The position numbers and the translations under genes are program-made. A DNA stretch of 42,153 bases, from NCBI GenBank assembly GCA_038256525.1, contig JBBSKF010000010.1, positions 1 through 42,153 of the forward strand, given 5' to 3'. This DNA comes from SCTD01 sp038256525 (GTDB taxonomy: Bacteria; Actinomycetota; Actinomycetes; Mycobacteriales; SCTD01). The notes under the pieces are model-generated. The model had not been told where the DNA came from, searched no databases, and worked only from the letters and a program-made list of their open reading frames with translations. This document shows, one piece after another, positions 27,956 through 36,320 of the stretch. Within the stretch, counting starts at the first letter, position 1. Each line of letters starts with the position of its first letter.

Positions 27956-28315
27956 TCAGCCGCCCATGGGGACGACCGGCCGGATCTCGACCTTGCCGCC
28001 CGGGTGCCAGGCTGCCGGGCAGAGCGCCGCCAGCCGGAGGGCCTCGTCGAGGTCCTCGGCCTCGAGCAGGTAGAAGCCGCCGAGCACCTCCTTGGCCTCG
28101 GCGTACGGCCCGTCGCTGCTGAAGACGTCACCGCCGCGGCCACCGGCGACCGAGACGGTCGTGGCGACCGCTGCCGGCTGCAGCGCCGCCCCGCCGGTGA
28201 TCGCCGGCCCTACCTGCTGGTGGAACGCGGTGTACTCCTGCATCAGCGGGGCGTTCTCCGGCGCCGTCCAGTCGTTGTCCTCGGGGTAGTACAGCAACGC
28301 CACGTACGTGCTCAT
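27956..28315 (-). CDS. YCII-related DGPF-type protein
   Basis: A 119-residue dimeric ferredoxin-fold-like protein: MSTYVALLYYPEDND, then DGPYAEAKEVLGGFYLLEAE, the variant DGPFxExKE signature. Such proteins accompany ECF42 sigma factors and are the main recognised members of their regulons; their activity is unknown. ATG at 28315 behind GGGAG. Its TGA falls just before the ECF sigma coding region, so the two form an operon. Divergent from the metalloprotease. Confidence 0.92.
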   Translation of the reverse strand: MSTYVALLYYPEDNDWTAPENAPLMQEYTAFHQQVGPAITGGAALQPAAVATTVSVAGGRGGDVFSSDGPYAEAKEVLGGFYLLEAEDLDEALRLAALCPAAWHPGGKVEIRPVVPMGG

Positions 28316-28417
28316 GTCGGTGTCTCCCGTCCTGGGCTGCAGGGTGCCGCCCTCACCCAGAGGACGAACGGCACCCTCCGGCGAGGACATCCACCCTTCA
28401 CCACCTACCGTGCACTC

Positions 28418-28762
28418 GTGCAGCCGGTCTCGCCCGCGGAGTTCGAGGGCTACGTCGCCGACGCGCTCGACGAGCTGCCCGCCGAGCTGGTGGCTCGCTT
28501 CAGCAACGTCGTGGTGGTGGTGGAGGACGAGAACGATCAGGAACCGGACCTGCTCGGGCTCTACGAGGGCATCGCGCTGACCGAGCGCGAGCACTACACC
28601 GGCGCGCTGCCCGACCGGATCAGCCTCTACCGCATCCCACTGTGTCTACTGGCGGAGGACCTGGATCACCTGCTCGAGCAGATCCAGGTGACCGTCGTGC
28701 ACGAGTTCGCCCACCACATGGGGATTGACGACGACCGGCTGCACGTGCTGGGCTGGGACTGA
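28418..28762 (+). CDS. small zincin-like metallopeptidase family protein
   Basis: A 114-residue minimal zincin (DUF1025/PF06262 type). The HExxH site is VVHEFAHHMGIDDDRL with HEFAH at residues 95-99, and the N-terminal half has LPAELVARFSNVVVVVED. Real protease activity of the family is little studied. The GTG start at 28418 is supported by TACCGT 6 nt upstream and the absence of a Shine-Dalgarno. It lies upstream of sigB in the same direction but 220 nt away. Confidence 0.9.
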   Translation: MQPVSPAEFEGYVADALDELPAELVARFSNVVVVVEDENDQEPDLLGLYEGIALTEREHYTGALPDRISLYRIPLCLLAEDLDHLLEQIQVTVVHEFAHHMGIDDDRLHVLGWD

Positions 28763-28782
28763 CCAGCCGCGCCGCCTCGCCT

Positions 28783-28796
28783 GTGAGCAGGCTCAC
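28783..28796. other. 14-bp inverted repeat upstream of the sigB promoter
   Basis: GTGAGC-AG-GCTCAC is a perfect palindrome, 21 nt after the metallopeptidase stop and 16 nt before the -35 of the sigB promoter. It could be a weak terminator or an operator. Confidence 0.35.
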
Positions 28797-28812
28797 CCGC
28801 CCAGGTGCTGTC

Positions 28813-28838
28813 GGAATCTTGTCCGTGAGAGGATCGTT
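28813..28838 (+). promoter_or_regulatory. SigR/SigH-type promoter for sigB
   Basis: GGAAT (28813-28817), 18 nt, GTT (28836-28838). This is an exact match to the GGAAT-N18-GTT consensus of the thiol-stress ECF sigma factor SigR of Streptomyces and close to SigH of mycobacteria. Transcription would start near 28845, giving a leader of about 140 nt before the sigB ATG. In both groups a major-type sigma gene (hrdB or sigB) is a known target of this sigma factor. Confidence 0.65.
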
Positions 28839-28982
28839 GAGACCCTCGTAGGCACCTGCTGTTGGGGTGCTCGCCACCGGAACGTCATGCCGTCTGCTCA
28901 CAGCGCCCCCGGGCGCCACAGCGTGGGGTGTCGATCGCCCGGTTCCATCCGACCCACCGCCTGCTGCCACCGGAGCCGTTTC

Positions 28983-30359
28983 ATGTCCGCCCCCGCCCGT
29001 CCCGCCGGCACCACCTCGATGCTCGTTCGCGAGCAGGACGCGGTGGTGGACTTGACGAGCCCGGAGCCGACGACCCCCGACAAGGCTGCCCCGCGTAGTC
29101 GCCGTACCAGTAAGGCGTCGGCCGCCCGGCCGGCAACGCGGGTTCCCGGCCCGCAGGACAAGCGTCCCGCCGGACGCACTGTGGCGAGCGGCGTCCCGGC
29201 CGAGTCGCCCGTGGAGGAGCCCATGACCAAGACGATCACCGCCGTCCTGCCCAGGACCGCCGCAGCCCGCACCGCGAAGGCCCCTGCCGCGCCCAAGCCG
29301 GTTCGCCAGACCAAGGAGGAGGCCGCCGCAGCGGTCGCCGAGGCCGCGCTGCCGGACGGCGACACCGTGTTCGCCGAGTCGGCGCCGCAGCCGGTCGTGG
29401 TGCCGGAAGAGGACAAGCCGCTCGCCCTGGACGAGCCACCCCCGGGCATCGACCTGGTGAAGGCCTACCTGCGGGAGATCGGCCGGGTCGCGCTGCTGAC
29501 CGCCGAGATGGAGGTGGACCTGGCCAAGCGGGTCGAGGCCGGTCTGTTCGCCACCGAGAAGCTGCGTCGCCACACCTGCGGCGAAGCCAAGATCGCCGCG
29601 GCGATGCGGCGTGACCTGGTCGAGATCGAGCGGGACGGCGGCGTGGCCAAGCGCCACCTGCTGGAGGCCAACCTGCGCCTGGTCGTGTCCCTGGCCAAGC
29701 GCTACCAGGGCCGGGGCCTCGACCTGCTCGACCTGGTGCAGGAGGGCAACCTCGGGCTCGTCCGTGCGGTGGAGAAGTTCGACTACGCCAAGGGCTACAA
29801 GTTCTCCACCTACGCCACCTGGTGGATCCGTCAGGCGCTCCAGCGCGCGCTGGCCGACCAGGGGCGCACCATCCGCGTCCCGGTGCACATGGCCGAGCTG
29901 ATCACCAAGGTCACCCGCACCCGTCGCGACCTCACCCAGTCGCTGGGTCGCGAGCCGACGGCCCAGGAGATCGGCGAGCCACTCGCGATGACGGCGGAGA
30001 AGGTGGAGGAGATCCTGCGGCACGGCCGCGACACCCTGTCGCTGCAGGCCCCGGTCGGTGACGACGAGGCCGTGCTCGGCGACTTCATCACCGACACCGA
30101 CTCGATCGACCCGCAGGCCGCCGTCGAGACGCAGATGCTGCACGGTCAGCTGTCGGAGGTCCTCGACAGCCTGCCGGAGCGCTCGGCGATCGTCATGCGC
30201 ATGCGCTTCGGTCTCGAGGACGGGCGGCCGCGCACCCTCGACGAGGTCGGCCGCCACCTGGGGCTGACCCGGGAGCGGATCCGCCAGATCGAGCGGGACA
30301 CCCTCGCGGAGATCCGGGCGGGTGGCCGCGCCGACGCGCTTCGTGAGTACGTCGCGTAG
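28983..30359 (+). CDS. sigB: group 2 RNA polymerase sigma factor (SigB/HrdA-like)
   Basis: A 458-residue sigma-70 protein paralogous to the SigA protein encoded 2.3 kb upstream. A long Ala/Pro/Lys-rich N-terminus (about 150 residues) precedes region 1.2 (DLVKAYLREIGRVALL), region 2 (RLVVSLAKRYQGRGLDLLDL, YKFSTYATWWIRQALQRALA) and region 4.2 (TLDEVGRHLGLTRERIRQIE). Differences from SigA in regions 3 and 4 and the stress-type promoter point to a non-essential group 2 factor. The start ATG at 28983 has a GGAG upstream; a later ATG at 29223 is possible. Confidence 0.92.
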   Translation: MSAPARPAGTTSMLVREQDAVVDLTSPEPTTPDKAAPRSRRTSKASAARPATRVPGPQDKRPAGRTVASGVPAESPVEEPMTKTITAVLPRTAAARTAKAPAAPKPVRQTKEEAAAAVAEAALPDGDTVFAESAPQPVVVPEEDKPLALDEPPPGIDLVKAYLREIGRVALLTAEMEVDLAKRVEAGLFATEKLRRHTCGEAKIAAAMRRDLVEIERDGGVAKRHLLEANLRLVVSLAKRYQGRGLDLLDLVQEGNLGLVRAVEKFDYAKGYKFSTYATWWIRQALQRALADQGRTIRVPVHMAELITKVTRTRRDLTQSLGREPTAQEIGEPLAMTAEKVEEILRHGRDTLSLQAPVGDDEAVLGDFITDTDSIDPQAAVETQMLHGQLSEVLDSLPERSAIVMRMRFGLEDGRPRTLDEVGRHLGLTRERIRQIERDTLAEIRAGGRADALREYVA

Positions 30360-30381
30360 GCCCTCTCGAGGCTTCCAGCGG

Positions 30382-30406
30382 CCGTCGACCCGCCTCGGGT
30401 CGGCGG
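30382..30406 (+). terminator. hairpin terminator after sigB
   Basis: CGACCCG (30386-30392), CCT loop, CGGGTCG (30396-30402), extended outward by a G-U and three G-C pairs to 30382-30406. It lies 22 nt after the sigB stop and before the dienelactone hydrolase. Confidence 0.6.
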
Positions 30407-30458
30407 TCGCTGCCGCGTACGCCCCGTGTCCACCGCTCCCCGACCCCGAGAGGCATCC

Positions 30459-31157
30459 ATGAGCGAGCAGGGCTCCCGCCAGAACACGACCTTCCCGAGT
30501 GGCGAGGCCCAGGCGCACGGCTACCTGGCCGTCCCGCCGTCCGGCTCGGGGCCAGGGGTGATCGTCATCCAGGAGTGGTGGGGTCTGACCGACCACATCG
30601 CCGAGGTGGCGGACCGGCTCGCGGCAGAGGGGTTCGTCGCGCTGGCGCCGGACCTGTTCGGCGGCACGACCACGCACGACGCCGACGAGGCCGGTCGGTT
30701 GATGGGCGAGCTGCCGGTCGGGCCGGCAGCGCGCGACCTGGGTGGGGCGGTCGGCTTCCTGCTCGGGCACGACGCCGTCACGAGCAGCACCGTCGGCGCG
30801 GTCGGATTCTGCATGGGCGGAGGCTTCGTCCTGCTGCTCGCGGCCCAGCAGGGGGCGCGAGTGAGCGCGGCCGTCCCGTTCTACGGCGTTGGCCCGGCCG
30901 TTCCGTTCACCTACGAGGGTCTGACCGCTGCGGTGCAGGGCCACTACGGGGAGCGCGACGACTTCTGCCCGGTGGCCGACGCGAGGGCGCAGGAGCGGCA
31001 GATCCGCGCCCAGTCCGGCGCCGAGGCCGAGTTCTTCACCTACGACGCCGGTCACGCCTTCCACAACGACAGCAACGCCCTCGGGACCTATGACGAGCAG
31101 TGCGCGCGGCTGGCCTGGGGCCGCACCGTGCTGTTCCTGCGGGACAAGGTCGTCTAA
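30459..31157 (+). CDS. dienelactone hydrolase family protein
   Basis: A 232-residue alpha/beta hydrolase with a Cys nucleophile. Glu39 (VIQEWWGL), Cys118 in VGFCMGGGF, Asp in GERDDFCP and His in DAGHAFHND complete the triad of dienelactone hydrolase, which opens the lactone formed in chlorocatechol breakdown. Many homologues act on other esters. No other ring-cleavage genes are nearby, so the substrate is open. ATG behind GAGAGG. The TAA overlaps the stop of the convergent DUF349 gene. Confidence 0.93.
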   Translation: MSEQGSRQNTTFPSGEAQAHGYLAVPPSGSGPGVIVIQEWWGLTDHIAEVADRLAAEGFVALAPDLFGGTTTHDADEAGRLMGELPVGPAARDLGGAVGFLLGHDAVTSSTVGAVGFCMGGGFVLLLAAQQGARVSAAVPFYGVGPAVPFTYEGLTAAVQGHYGERDDFCPVADARAQERQIRAQSGAEAEFFTYDAGHAFHNDSNALGTYDEQCARLAWGRTVLFLRDKVV

Positions 31158-32425
31158 CCCTGCTCGGCGCGGACCCATCCACCGGTGGTCTTCGGCTTCT
31201 TGGCAGCCGGTGCCGGCGCGGGAGCAGCAGGTGCCGGGCTGACCGGGCCCCCTCCGGCCTGCGCCAGCCACTGCTGCTGCGTCGTGAGGGCCGTTTCCAG
31301 CTCTGCGGTCGGCCGGCCGGCGGCCCGCGCCTTGGCCAGCTTGCCCTCGAGCTCGACCACCTTCTCGCGCAGCCTCGCGGTGAACGGTGACTCCTCCGTA
31401 CGCTGCCATCTGGTCTCGCCGGCCACGCGTACCTTCTCCTCCACCGCGCTCATCCGGTCCTCGAGCGAGCGCATCACGTCTCGGGGCACCTTCCCGGCCC
31501 GCTCCCACCGCTCCTGCAGGGTGCGCAGGCGCGCCTTCGCCTTGTCCGGGCCCTGTGCAGGGTCGATCGTCTCGGCCTCGGCGAGGATCTCCTCCTTGAG
31601 CTTCTGGTTGCCGCGCAGCTCCTCGTCCTGGCCCGAGAAGTGCGCGTTGCGGGCCGAGAAGAAGACGTCCTGCGCGGCCTTGAAGCGCGCCCACAGGGCG
31701 TCCTCGACCTCCCGCGGCGCCCGGCCGGCGGTCTTCCAGTCGGTCATCAGCTGCTTGTAACGCCCAGCCGTCGGTCCCCACTCGGTGGACGACGTCAGCG
31801 ACTCGGCCTCCGCGATCAGCTTCTCCTTGCGCTCCTGGGAGACGCCGCGCTGCTGCTCCAGGGCCGCGAAGTGCGCCGTGCGGCGGTCGGTGAACCGCTG
31901 GCGGGCCGTCGCCACGCGCTGCCACAGCTCGTCCTCGGTCGTGCGCTCGAGGTGGGGCAGGCGCTTCCACTCCTCGCCCAGGGTGCGCAGCCGCTCACCG
32001 GCGACCTTCCACTCCGAGCTGCCCGCGAGCGTCTCGGCCTCTTCAGCGAGCACGGCCTTGGCTTGCGCCGCCTGCGCGCGCGCCTCGGCCTTCTTGGCCT
32101 TCCCGGCCTCGACCGCTGCCGCGGTCCGGTCCAGCAAGGCCTGCACCCGTCGCTCCAGGGCCGCGATGTCGCCGACCGCTGGCGCAGTCGGCAGCGCGCT
32201 CGACAGCCGCTGCGCGCTGGAAGCAACCTGCTGCGGGTCACCGACGCCGGTGCGCAACCGCTGCTCCAGCAGCGCGACCTCGGTCGAGAGCACCTCGAAG
32301 CGGCGGGCGAAGTGCGCGAGCCCCTCGGCTGCGGTCCCGGCCTGCCAGGAACCGACCACCCGCTCGCCGTCCCCAGCCCTGACGTAGACGGTGCCCTCGT
32401 CGTCGATCCGACCCCACTCGCTCAT
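31154..32425 (-). CDS. DUF349 domain-containing coiled-coil protein
   Basis: A 423-residue, mostly helical, charged protein with repeated DUF349 units of the form EWKRLPHLERTTEDELWQR, then ARQRFTDRRTAHF, DWKTAGRAPREVEDALWARF and RWERAGKVPRDVMRSLEDRM. The tail is Pro/Ala-rich (about 395-415). Actinobacterial DUF349 proteins are conserved but of unknown function; some bacterial ones are linked to stress. ATG at 32425 with a GGAAG run upstream. Shares CTAA with the dienelactone hydrolase stop. Confidence 0.92.
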   Translation of the reverse strand: MSEWGRIDDEGTVYVRAGDGERVVGSWQAGTAAEGLAHFARRFEVLSTEVALLEQRLRTGVGDPQQVASSAQRLSSALPTAPAVGDIAALERRVQALLDRTAAAVEAGKAKKAEARAQAAQAKAVLAEEAETLAGSSEWKVAGERLRTLGEEWKRLPHLERTTEDELWQRVATARQRFTDRRTAHFAALEQQRGVSQERKEKLIAEAESLTSSTEWGPTAGRYKQLMTDWKTAGRAPREVEDALWARFKAAQDVFFSARNAHFSGQDEELRGNQKLKEEILAEAETIDPAQGPDKAKARLRTLQERWERAGKVPRDVMRSLEDRMSAVEEKVRVAGETRWQRTEESPFTARLREKVVELEGKLAKARAAGRPTAELETALTTQQQWLAQAGGGPVSPAPAAPAPAPAAKKPKTTGGWVRAEQG

Positions 32426-32554
32426 GCCGCTCACTTCCGGTGTCGCGGAGCGCCCGTGCGGCGCGCCTGCACGGCCAGATGGGGCCGTGCTCGCGTCCAT
32501 CCTCGCCGATCCGCCGACCGGCGGTGTCGGGCAGGGGAGCGCCAGACTGTGCGC

Positions 32555-32788
32555 ATGCGCCCTCGGGACCCGTTCACCGTCGTCGTGGTGCTCGTGGTCT
32601 ACATCCTGCCGCTGGCGGCGGCCGTCGTGCTGCTGCTCGCGGTGGGCCTTCCGCAGCTCGCCCTTGCCCTGCTGGTCGTCGAGGTGCTGGTCGGCGCTGC
32701 GGTGCTCCTCGCCGTACGCACGCCCAGCGGTCGCGGTCGCACTCGAGCGCGACGGCCGCCGGCGCGCCGTGACGGTGGGGCGCCCTGA
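32555..32788 (+). CDS. small two-helix membrane protein coupled to the helicase gene
   Basis: 77 residues, starting MRPRDPFTVVVVLVVYILPL. Two hydrophobic helices (about 8-30 and 34-54) and an Arg-rich tail. No family recognised. CAGACT lies 6 nt before the ATG and there is no Shine-Dalgarno, so the message is probably leaderless. The TGA and the helicase ATG share one base (TGATG), so the helicase is probably translated by re-initiation from this gene. Confidence 0.65.
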   Translation: MRPRDPFTVVVVLVVYILPLAAAVVLLLAVGLPQLALALLVVEVLVGAAVLLAVRTPSGRGRTRARRPPARRDGGAP

Positions 32789-34884
32789 TGCTCCGCGAGC
32801 AGGCCGAGGGGCACCTGCGCTCACTCGCCGGGGACGGGGCGGTCCTGCGCGAAGACCAGTGGACGGCGATCGAGGCGCTGGTGACCGGTCGTCGCCGGGC
32901 GCTGGTCGTGCAGCGCACCGGATGGGGCAAGTCGGCGGTCTACTTCGTCGCGACCGCGCTGCTACGGGCCGGCGGCGCCGGGCCGACAGTCATCGTCAGC
33001 CCGCTGCTCGCCCTGATGCGCAATCAGATCGCCGCCGCCTCGCGGGCCGGGATCCGAGCCGTGACCGTGAACTCCAGCAACGTCGAGGACTGGCAGGAGG
33101 TCTACGCCGGCGTCGGGAGGGGCGAGGTCGACGTCCTGCTGGTCAGTCCGGAGCGGCTGAACAACCCCGGTTTCCGGGACGCCGTGCTACCCCGCCTCGC
33201 GGCGAGCGCCGGGCTGCTGGTCGTCGACGAGGCGCACTGCATCTCCGACTGGGGGCACGACTTCCGGCCCGACTACCGTCGCATCCGCACCCTGCTCGCC
33301 GGGCTGCCGGCCGGCACGCCGGTCCTTGCCACCACCGCCACCGCCAACGGCCGCGTCGTCGCCGACGTCGCGGAGCAGCTCGCGACCGGGGCTGGGCAGA
33401 CGCTGGTGCTGCGGGGGACGCTCGACCGGGACTCGTTGCATCTGGCGGTGCTCGACCTGCCGAGCGCCGCCCACCGGTGGGCATGGCTCGCCGATCACCT
33501 GGGCGGACTGCCGGGCAGCGGCATCGTCTACTGCCTGACGGTGGCGGCGACCGACGAGGTCGCGTCCTTCCTGCGCAGCAGGGGCCTCACCGCCGCCGCC
33601 TACTCCGGCCGGACCGACGACGCGGAACGCCGGCAGGCCGAGGACGACCTGCTGGCCAACCGCATCCAGGTGCTGGTCGCGACGAGCGCACTGGGCATGG
33701 GATTCGACAAGCCCGATCTGGGCTTCGTCATCCACCTCGGTGCGCCACCGTCGCCGATCGCCTACTACCAGCAGGTCGGCCGCGCCGGACGCGGCGTGCG
33801 GCGGGCGGAGGTCGTGCTGCTACCGGGGGTCGAGGACGCTGCCATCTGGCGCTACTTCGCCTCGCTCGGCTTCCCGACCGAACAGCAGGTACGCCAGGTG
33901 CTGTCCGTGCTCGAGAGCGTCGACCGGCCGCTGTCGACGGCGGCGCTCGAGGCGCACGTCGACCTGCGCCGGACCCGGCTCGAGACGATGCTCAAGGTGC
34001 TCGACGTCGACGGCGCTGTCCGACGGGTGATCGGGGGCTGGACGTCGACCGGGCAGCCCTGGCGCTACGACGCGGAGCGCTACGCCAAGGTGTCCGCCGA
34101 CCGCGCTGCCGAGCAGCAGGCGATGCGCGACTATGCCGCGACACCCGACTGCCGGATGCTCTTCCTGCGCCGGCAGCTCGACGATCCGGAGATCCTCGAC
34201 GGCACGGCCGGCGCCTGCGGTCGCTGCGACCGGTGCGGCGGCTCGTCCCTGCCGGCCACCGTCTCGCCGGAGGCCCTGGCGGCGGCGCAGCGGGCGCTCG
34301 GCCGGCCCGGGCTCGAGCTGGAGCCTCGCCGGATGTGGCCGACCGGCCTGGCCGCGCTGGGGATCGAGCTGTCCGGCCGGATCCCCGCCGGCCTGCAGGC
34401 CGACAGCGGGCGGGCCCTCGGCCGGCTGTCCGACCTCGGCTGGGGCAGCCGGCTGCGGGCCCTGTGCGGCGGTCCCGACGCCCAGGTGCCCGACGAGGTG
34501 CTGCAGGCCGTCATCGAGGTCCTCGCCGGATGGGGCTGGGCGGCCCGACCGCACGGGGTCGTCGCGATCCCGTCCCGGTCGCGTCCCGAGCTCGTCGGAA
34601 CTCTCGCGGCGCGGCTCGCGCAGATCGGCCGACTACCGCTGCTCGGCACCCTCGAGCTCGCCCGGGACACCCCGGCGGGCGCCGGCCGCAGCAACAGCGC
34701 GCAACGGCTGCGCGCCGTCCACGGCGCGTTCGCCGTCCCCGCCGGCATGACGCTGGACGGGGGACCGGTGCTGCTGGTCGACGACCGGTGCGACAGCGGC
34801 TGGACCCTGACCGAGGCTGCCCGCGTGCTCCGAGACGCGGGCGCCGGACCGGTGCTGCCGCTGGTGCTGGCGCTGGACGGCTGA
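32788..34884 (+). CDS. RecQ-like DNA helicase fused to a phosphoribosyltransferase-type domain
   Basis: 698 residues. Helicase motifs: RTGWGKSA (Walker A, 43-50), SPLLALMRNQ, VVDEAHCISDWGHDFRPDY (DEAH at 147-150), ATTATA, and motifs V/VI with TSALGMGFDKPDL and YYQQVGRAGRG. A zinc site uses Cys455 and Cys477/480/483. After about residue 590 comes a ComF-like phosphoribosyltransferase region: VAIPSRSRPELVGTLAARLA, NSAQRLRAVHGAF and the PRPP-type loop VLLVDDRCDSGWT (661-673). No HRDC domain is visible. Such fusions occur in actinobacteria (from memory), but the role of the second domain is not known to me. Confidence 0.88.
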   Translation: MLREQAEGHLRSLAGDGAVLREDQWTAIEALVTGRRRALVVQRTGWGKSAVYFVATALLRAGGAGPTVIVSPLLALMRNQIAAASRAGIRAVTVNSSNVEDWQEVYAGVGRGEVDVLLVSPERLNNPGFRDAVLPRLAASAGLLVVDEAHCISDWGHDFRPDYRRIRTLLAGLPAGTPVLATTATANGRVVADVAEQLATGAGQTLVLRGTLDRDSLHLAVLDLPSAAHRWAWLADHLGGLPGSGIVYCLTVAATDEVASFLRSRGLTAAAYSGRTDDAERRQAEDDLLANRIQVLVATSALGMGFDKPDLGFVIHLGAPPSPIAYYQQVGRAGRGVRRAEVVLLPGVEDAAIWRYFASLGFPTEQQVRQVLSVLESVDRPLSTAALEAHVDLRRTRLETMLKVLDVDGAVRRVIGGWTSTGQPWRYDAERYAKVSADRAAEQQAMRDYAATPDCRMLFLRRQLDDPEILDGTAGACGRCDRCGGSSLPATVSPEALAAAQRALGRPGLELEPRRMWPTGLAALGIELSGRIPAGLQADSGRALGRLSDLGWGSRLRALCGGPDAQVPDEVLQAVIEVLAGWGWAARPHGVVAIPSRSRPELVGTLAARLAQIGRLPLLGTLELARDTPAGAGRSNSAQRLRAVHGAFAVPAGMTLDGGPVLLVDDRCDSGWTLTEAARVLRDAGAGPVLPLVLALDG

Positions 34885-34907
34885 TTCCCGCCCGTACGCT
34901 CTCGGGC

Positions 34908-35828
34908 ATGACCTGGCACGCACGGCAGCTCGCCCAGCAGAACGGCCGCACCTTCGTCATCACCGGCGCCAACAGCGGGATCGGCCTCGAGGCGGTTCGC
35001 GACCTGACTTCGCGGGGCGCCCACGTGATCCTCGCGGTCCGCGACGTCACCAAGGGCGAGCAGGCCCGCCGGGCGCTTCCCGGGCCGGGCACCAGCAGCG
35101 TGGTCGAGCTCGACCTGGCCGACCTCGACTCCGTCGCGAGCGGCGCGAAGGCGCTCGCCGCCGAGCACTCCAGCGTGTCGGCCCTGGTGTGCAACGCCGG
35201 GGTGATGGGCGGGCCGTTCCTGCTGACGGTGCAGGGGTTCGAGCGGCAGATGGCCACCAACCACCTCGGCCATGCCGCGCTGGTCACCGCGCTGTGGCCG
35301 TTGCTGCACGCTGCGGGTGGGCGAGTCGTCATGATCTCCAGCATTGCCGCGCGGGGCGGCAGGCTGAGCGCGGACACGACCCGCGAGCAGCTGGTCGAGC
35401 CGGCGCCGTACGACGGGCAGCAGGTCTACCGCAACACCAAGCAGGCCAACCTGCTGTTCGCCCAGGAGCTGCACCGCCGGACCGGACTGGCCGGCTCACC
35501 GGTCAGCGCCGTCACCGCCCACCCCGGGGTGAGCGGCACCTCCCTGTTCGCGCGCACGCTCACCGACAACGGCTGGCCCAGGCTGGCACCGGTGGCCAAC
35601 CTGGCCACCAAGGTCGTCCTGCAGTCCGCGGCGGCAGGGGCGCTGCCCACCCTTCGGGCGCTCGACCACAGCACGCCGAGCGGCGCCTTCGTCGGCCCCG
35701 CGCGCTTCGGTCAGTTCCGCGGGAAGCCCGAGCTGCTCGAGGTCTATCCGACCGGCAGCGACCCGGCCGTCGCCGCCCGACTGTGGGAGCTGACCGAGGA
35801 CTTGCTCGGCACAGCCCTGCCGGTCTAG
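34908..35828 (+). CDS. short-chain dehydrogenase (retinol dehydrogenase/WWOX-like)
   Basis: A 306-residue SDR. TGANSGIG near residue 20, then AVRDVTKGEQARRALPG with Arg after beta-2 (NADP preference), LVCNAGVMG, MISSIAARGG and YRNTKQANL for the Tyr-Lys pair. The longer C-terminal part resembles the retinol-dehydrogenase-like group. Substrate unknown. TACGCT 7 nt before the ATG suggests a leaderless mRNA. The same frame is open through recQ, but only this portion encodes a recognisable protein. Confidence 0.92.
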   Translation: MTWHARQLAQQNGRTFVITGANSGIGLEAVRDLTSRGAHVILAVRDVTKGEQARRALPGPGTSSVVELDLADLDSVASGAKALAAEHSSVSALVCNAGVMGGPFLLTVQGFERQMATNHLGHAALVTALWPLLHAAGGRVVMISSIAARGGRLSADTTREQLVEPAPYDGQQVYRNTKQANLLFAQELHRRTGLAGSPVSAVTAHPGVSGTSLFARTLTDNGWPRLAPVANLATKVVLQSAAAGALPTLRALDHSTPSGAFVGPARFGQFRGKPELLEVYPTGSDPAVAARLWELTEDLLGTALPV

Positions 35829-35831
35829 CCG

Positions 35832-36308
35832 ATGGGTTCGCTGCTGGTCGGCGTCGTGATGGTCGTGGGGCTGTTCGGGGTGGTCATCCCCCTGCTGCCC
35901 GGGACGGCGCTGATCCTCGCCGCGGGCCTTGCCTGGGCGCTGCTGGTCGTGGAGGAGGGCTCCGGCCGCTGGGTGGTCGTCGGCATCATGGCGGCGCTGT
36001 TCCTCGGCGGGTTCGCCCTGAAGTACGCCCTGCCGGGCAAGCGGCTGTCGGGCCAGCTCCCGCGCACCACCTTGCTGTACGGCGGGGTCGCGGCGGTCGT
36101 CGGGTTCTTCCTGTTCCCGCCGTTCGGACTGCTGATCGGCGGTGTGGTGGGGGTCTACGTCGGCGAGGCCCGCCGGTACGGCAACGGGCCGGAGGCGCGG
36201 CGCGGGACGGTGCAGGTGCTGCAGGCGGTCGGGCTCGGCATCCTTGCCGAGTTGACCGCCGCTGTGCTCATGATCGCCACCTGGCTGGGCGGGCTCGCGC
36301 TGACCTGA
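35832..36308 (+). CDS. DUF456 membrane protein
   Basis: A 158-residue membrane protein, 3 nt after the SDR stop, so co-transcribed. Five or so hydrophobic helices with Gly-rich packing (GVVIPLLPGTALILAAGLAW, PPFGLLIGGVVGVYVGEARR), the DUF456 pattern. Function unknown; a glycine-zipper-like channel has been suggested for similar sequences, but I cannot support that here. It converges on the ABC exporter with a 12-nt gap. Confidence 0.9.
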   Translation: MGSLLVGVVMVVGLFGVVIPLLPGTALILAAGLAWALLVVEEGSGRWVVVGIMAALFLGGFALKYALPGKRLSGQLPRTTLLYGGVAAVVGFFLFPPFGLLIGGVVGVYVGEARRYGNGPEARRGTVQVLQAVGLGILAELTAAVLMIATWLGGLALT

Positions 36309-36320
36309 TCGGCGCGTACG

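Noticed and set aside
28620..31970. 1116-codon reverse-strand open frame across sigB and dienelactone hydrolase
   Set aside because: Sequence is Arg/Gly/Ala-rich with no family motif and lies opposite well-supported genes, or in another frame of DUF349.
32391..34907. Upstream part of a 1145-codon forward frame running through recQ
   Set aside because: Only the 34908-35828 section is a recognisable SDR. The upstream part is Arg-rich and overlaps recQ in another frame.
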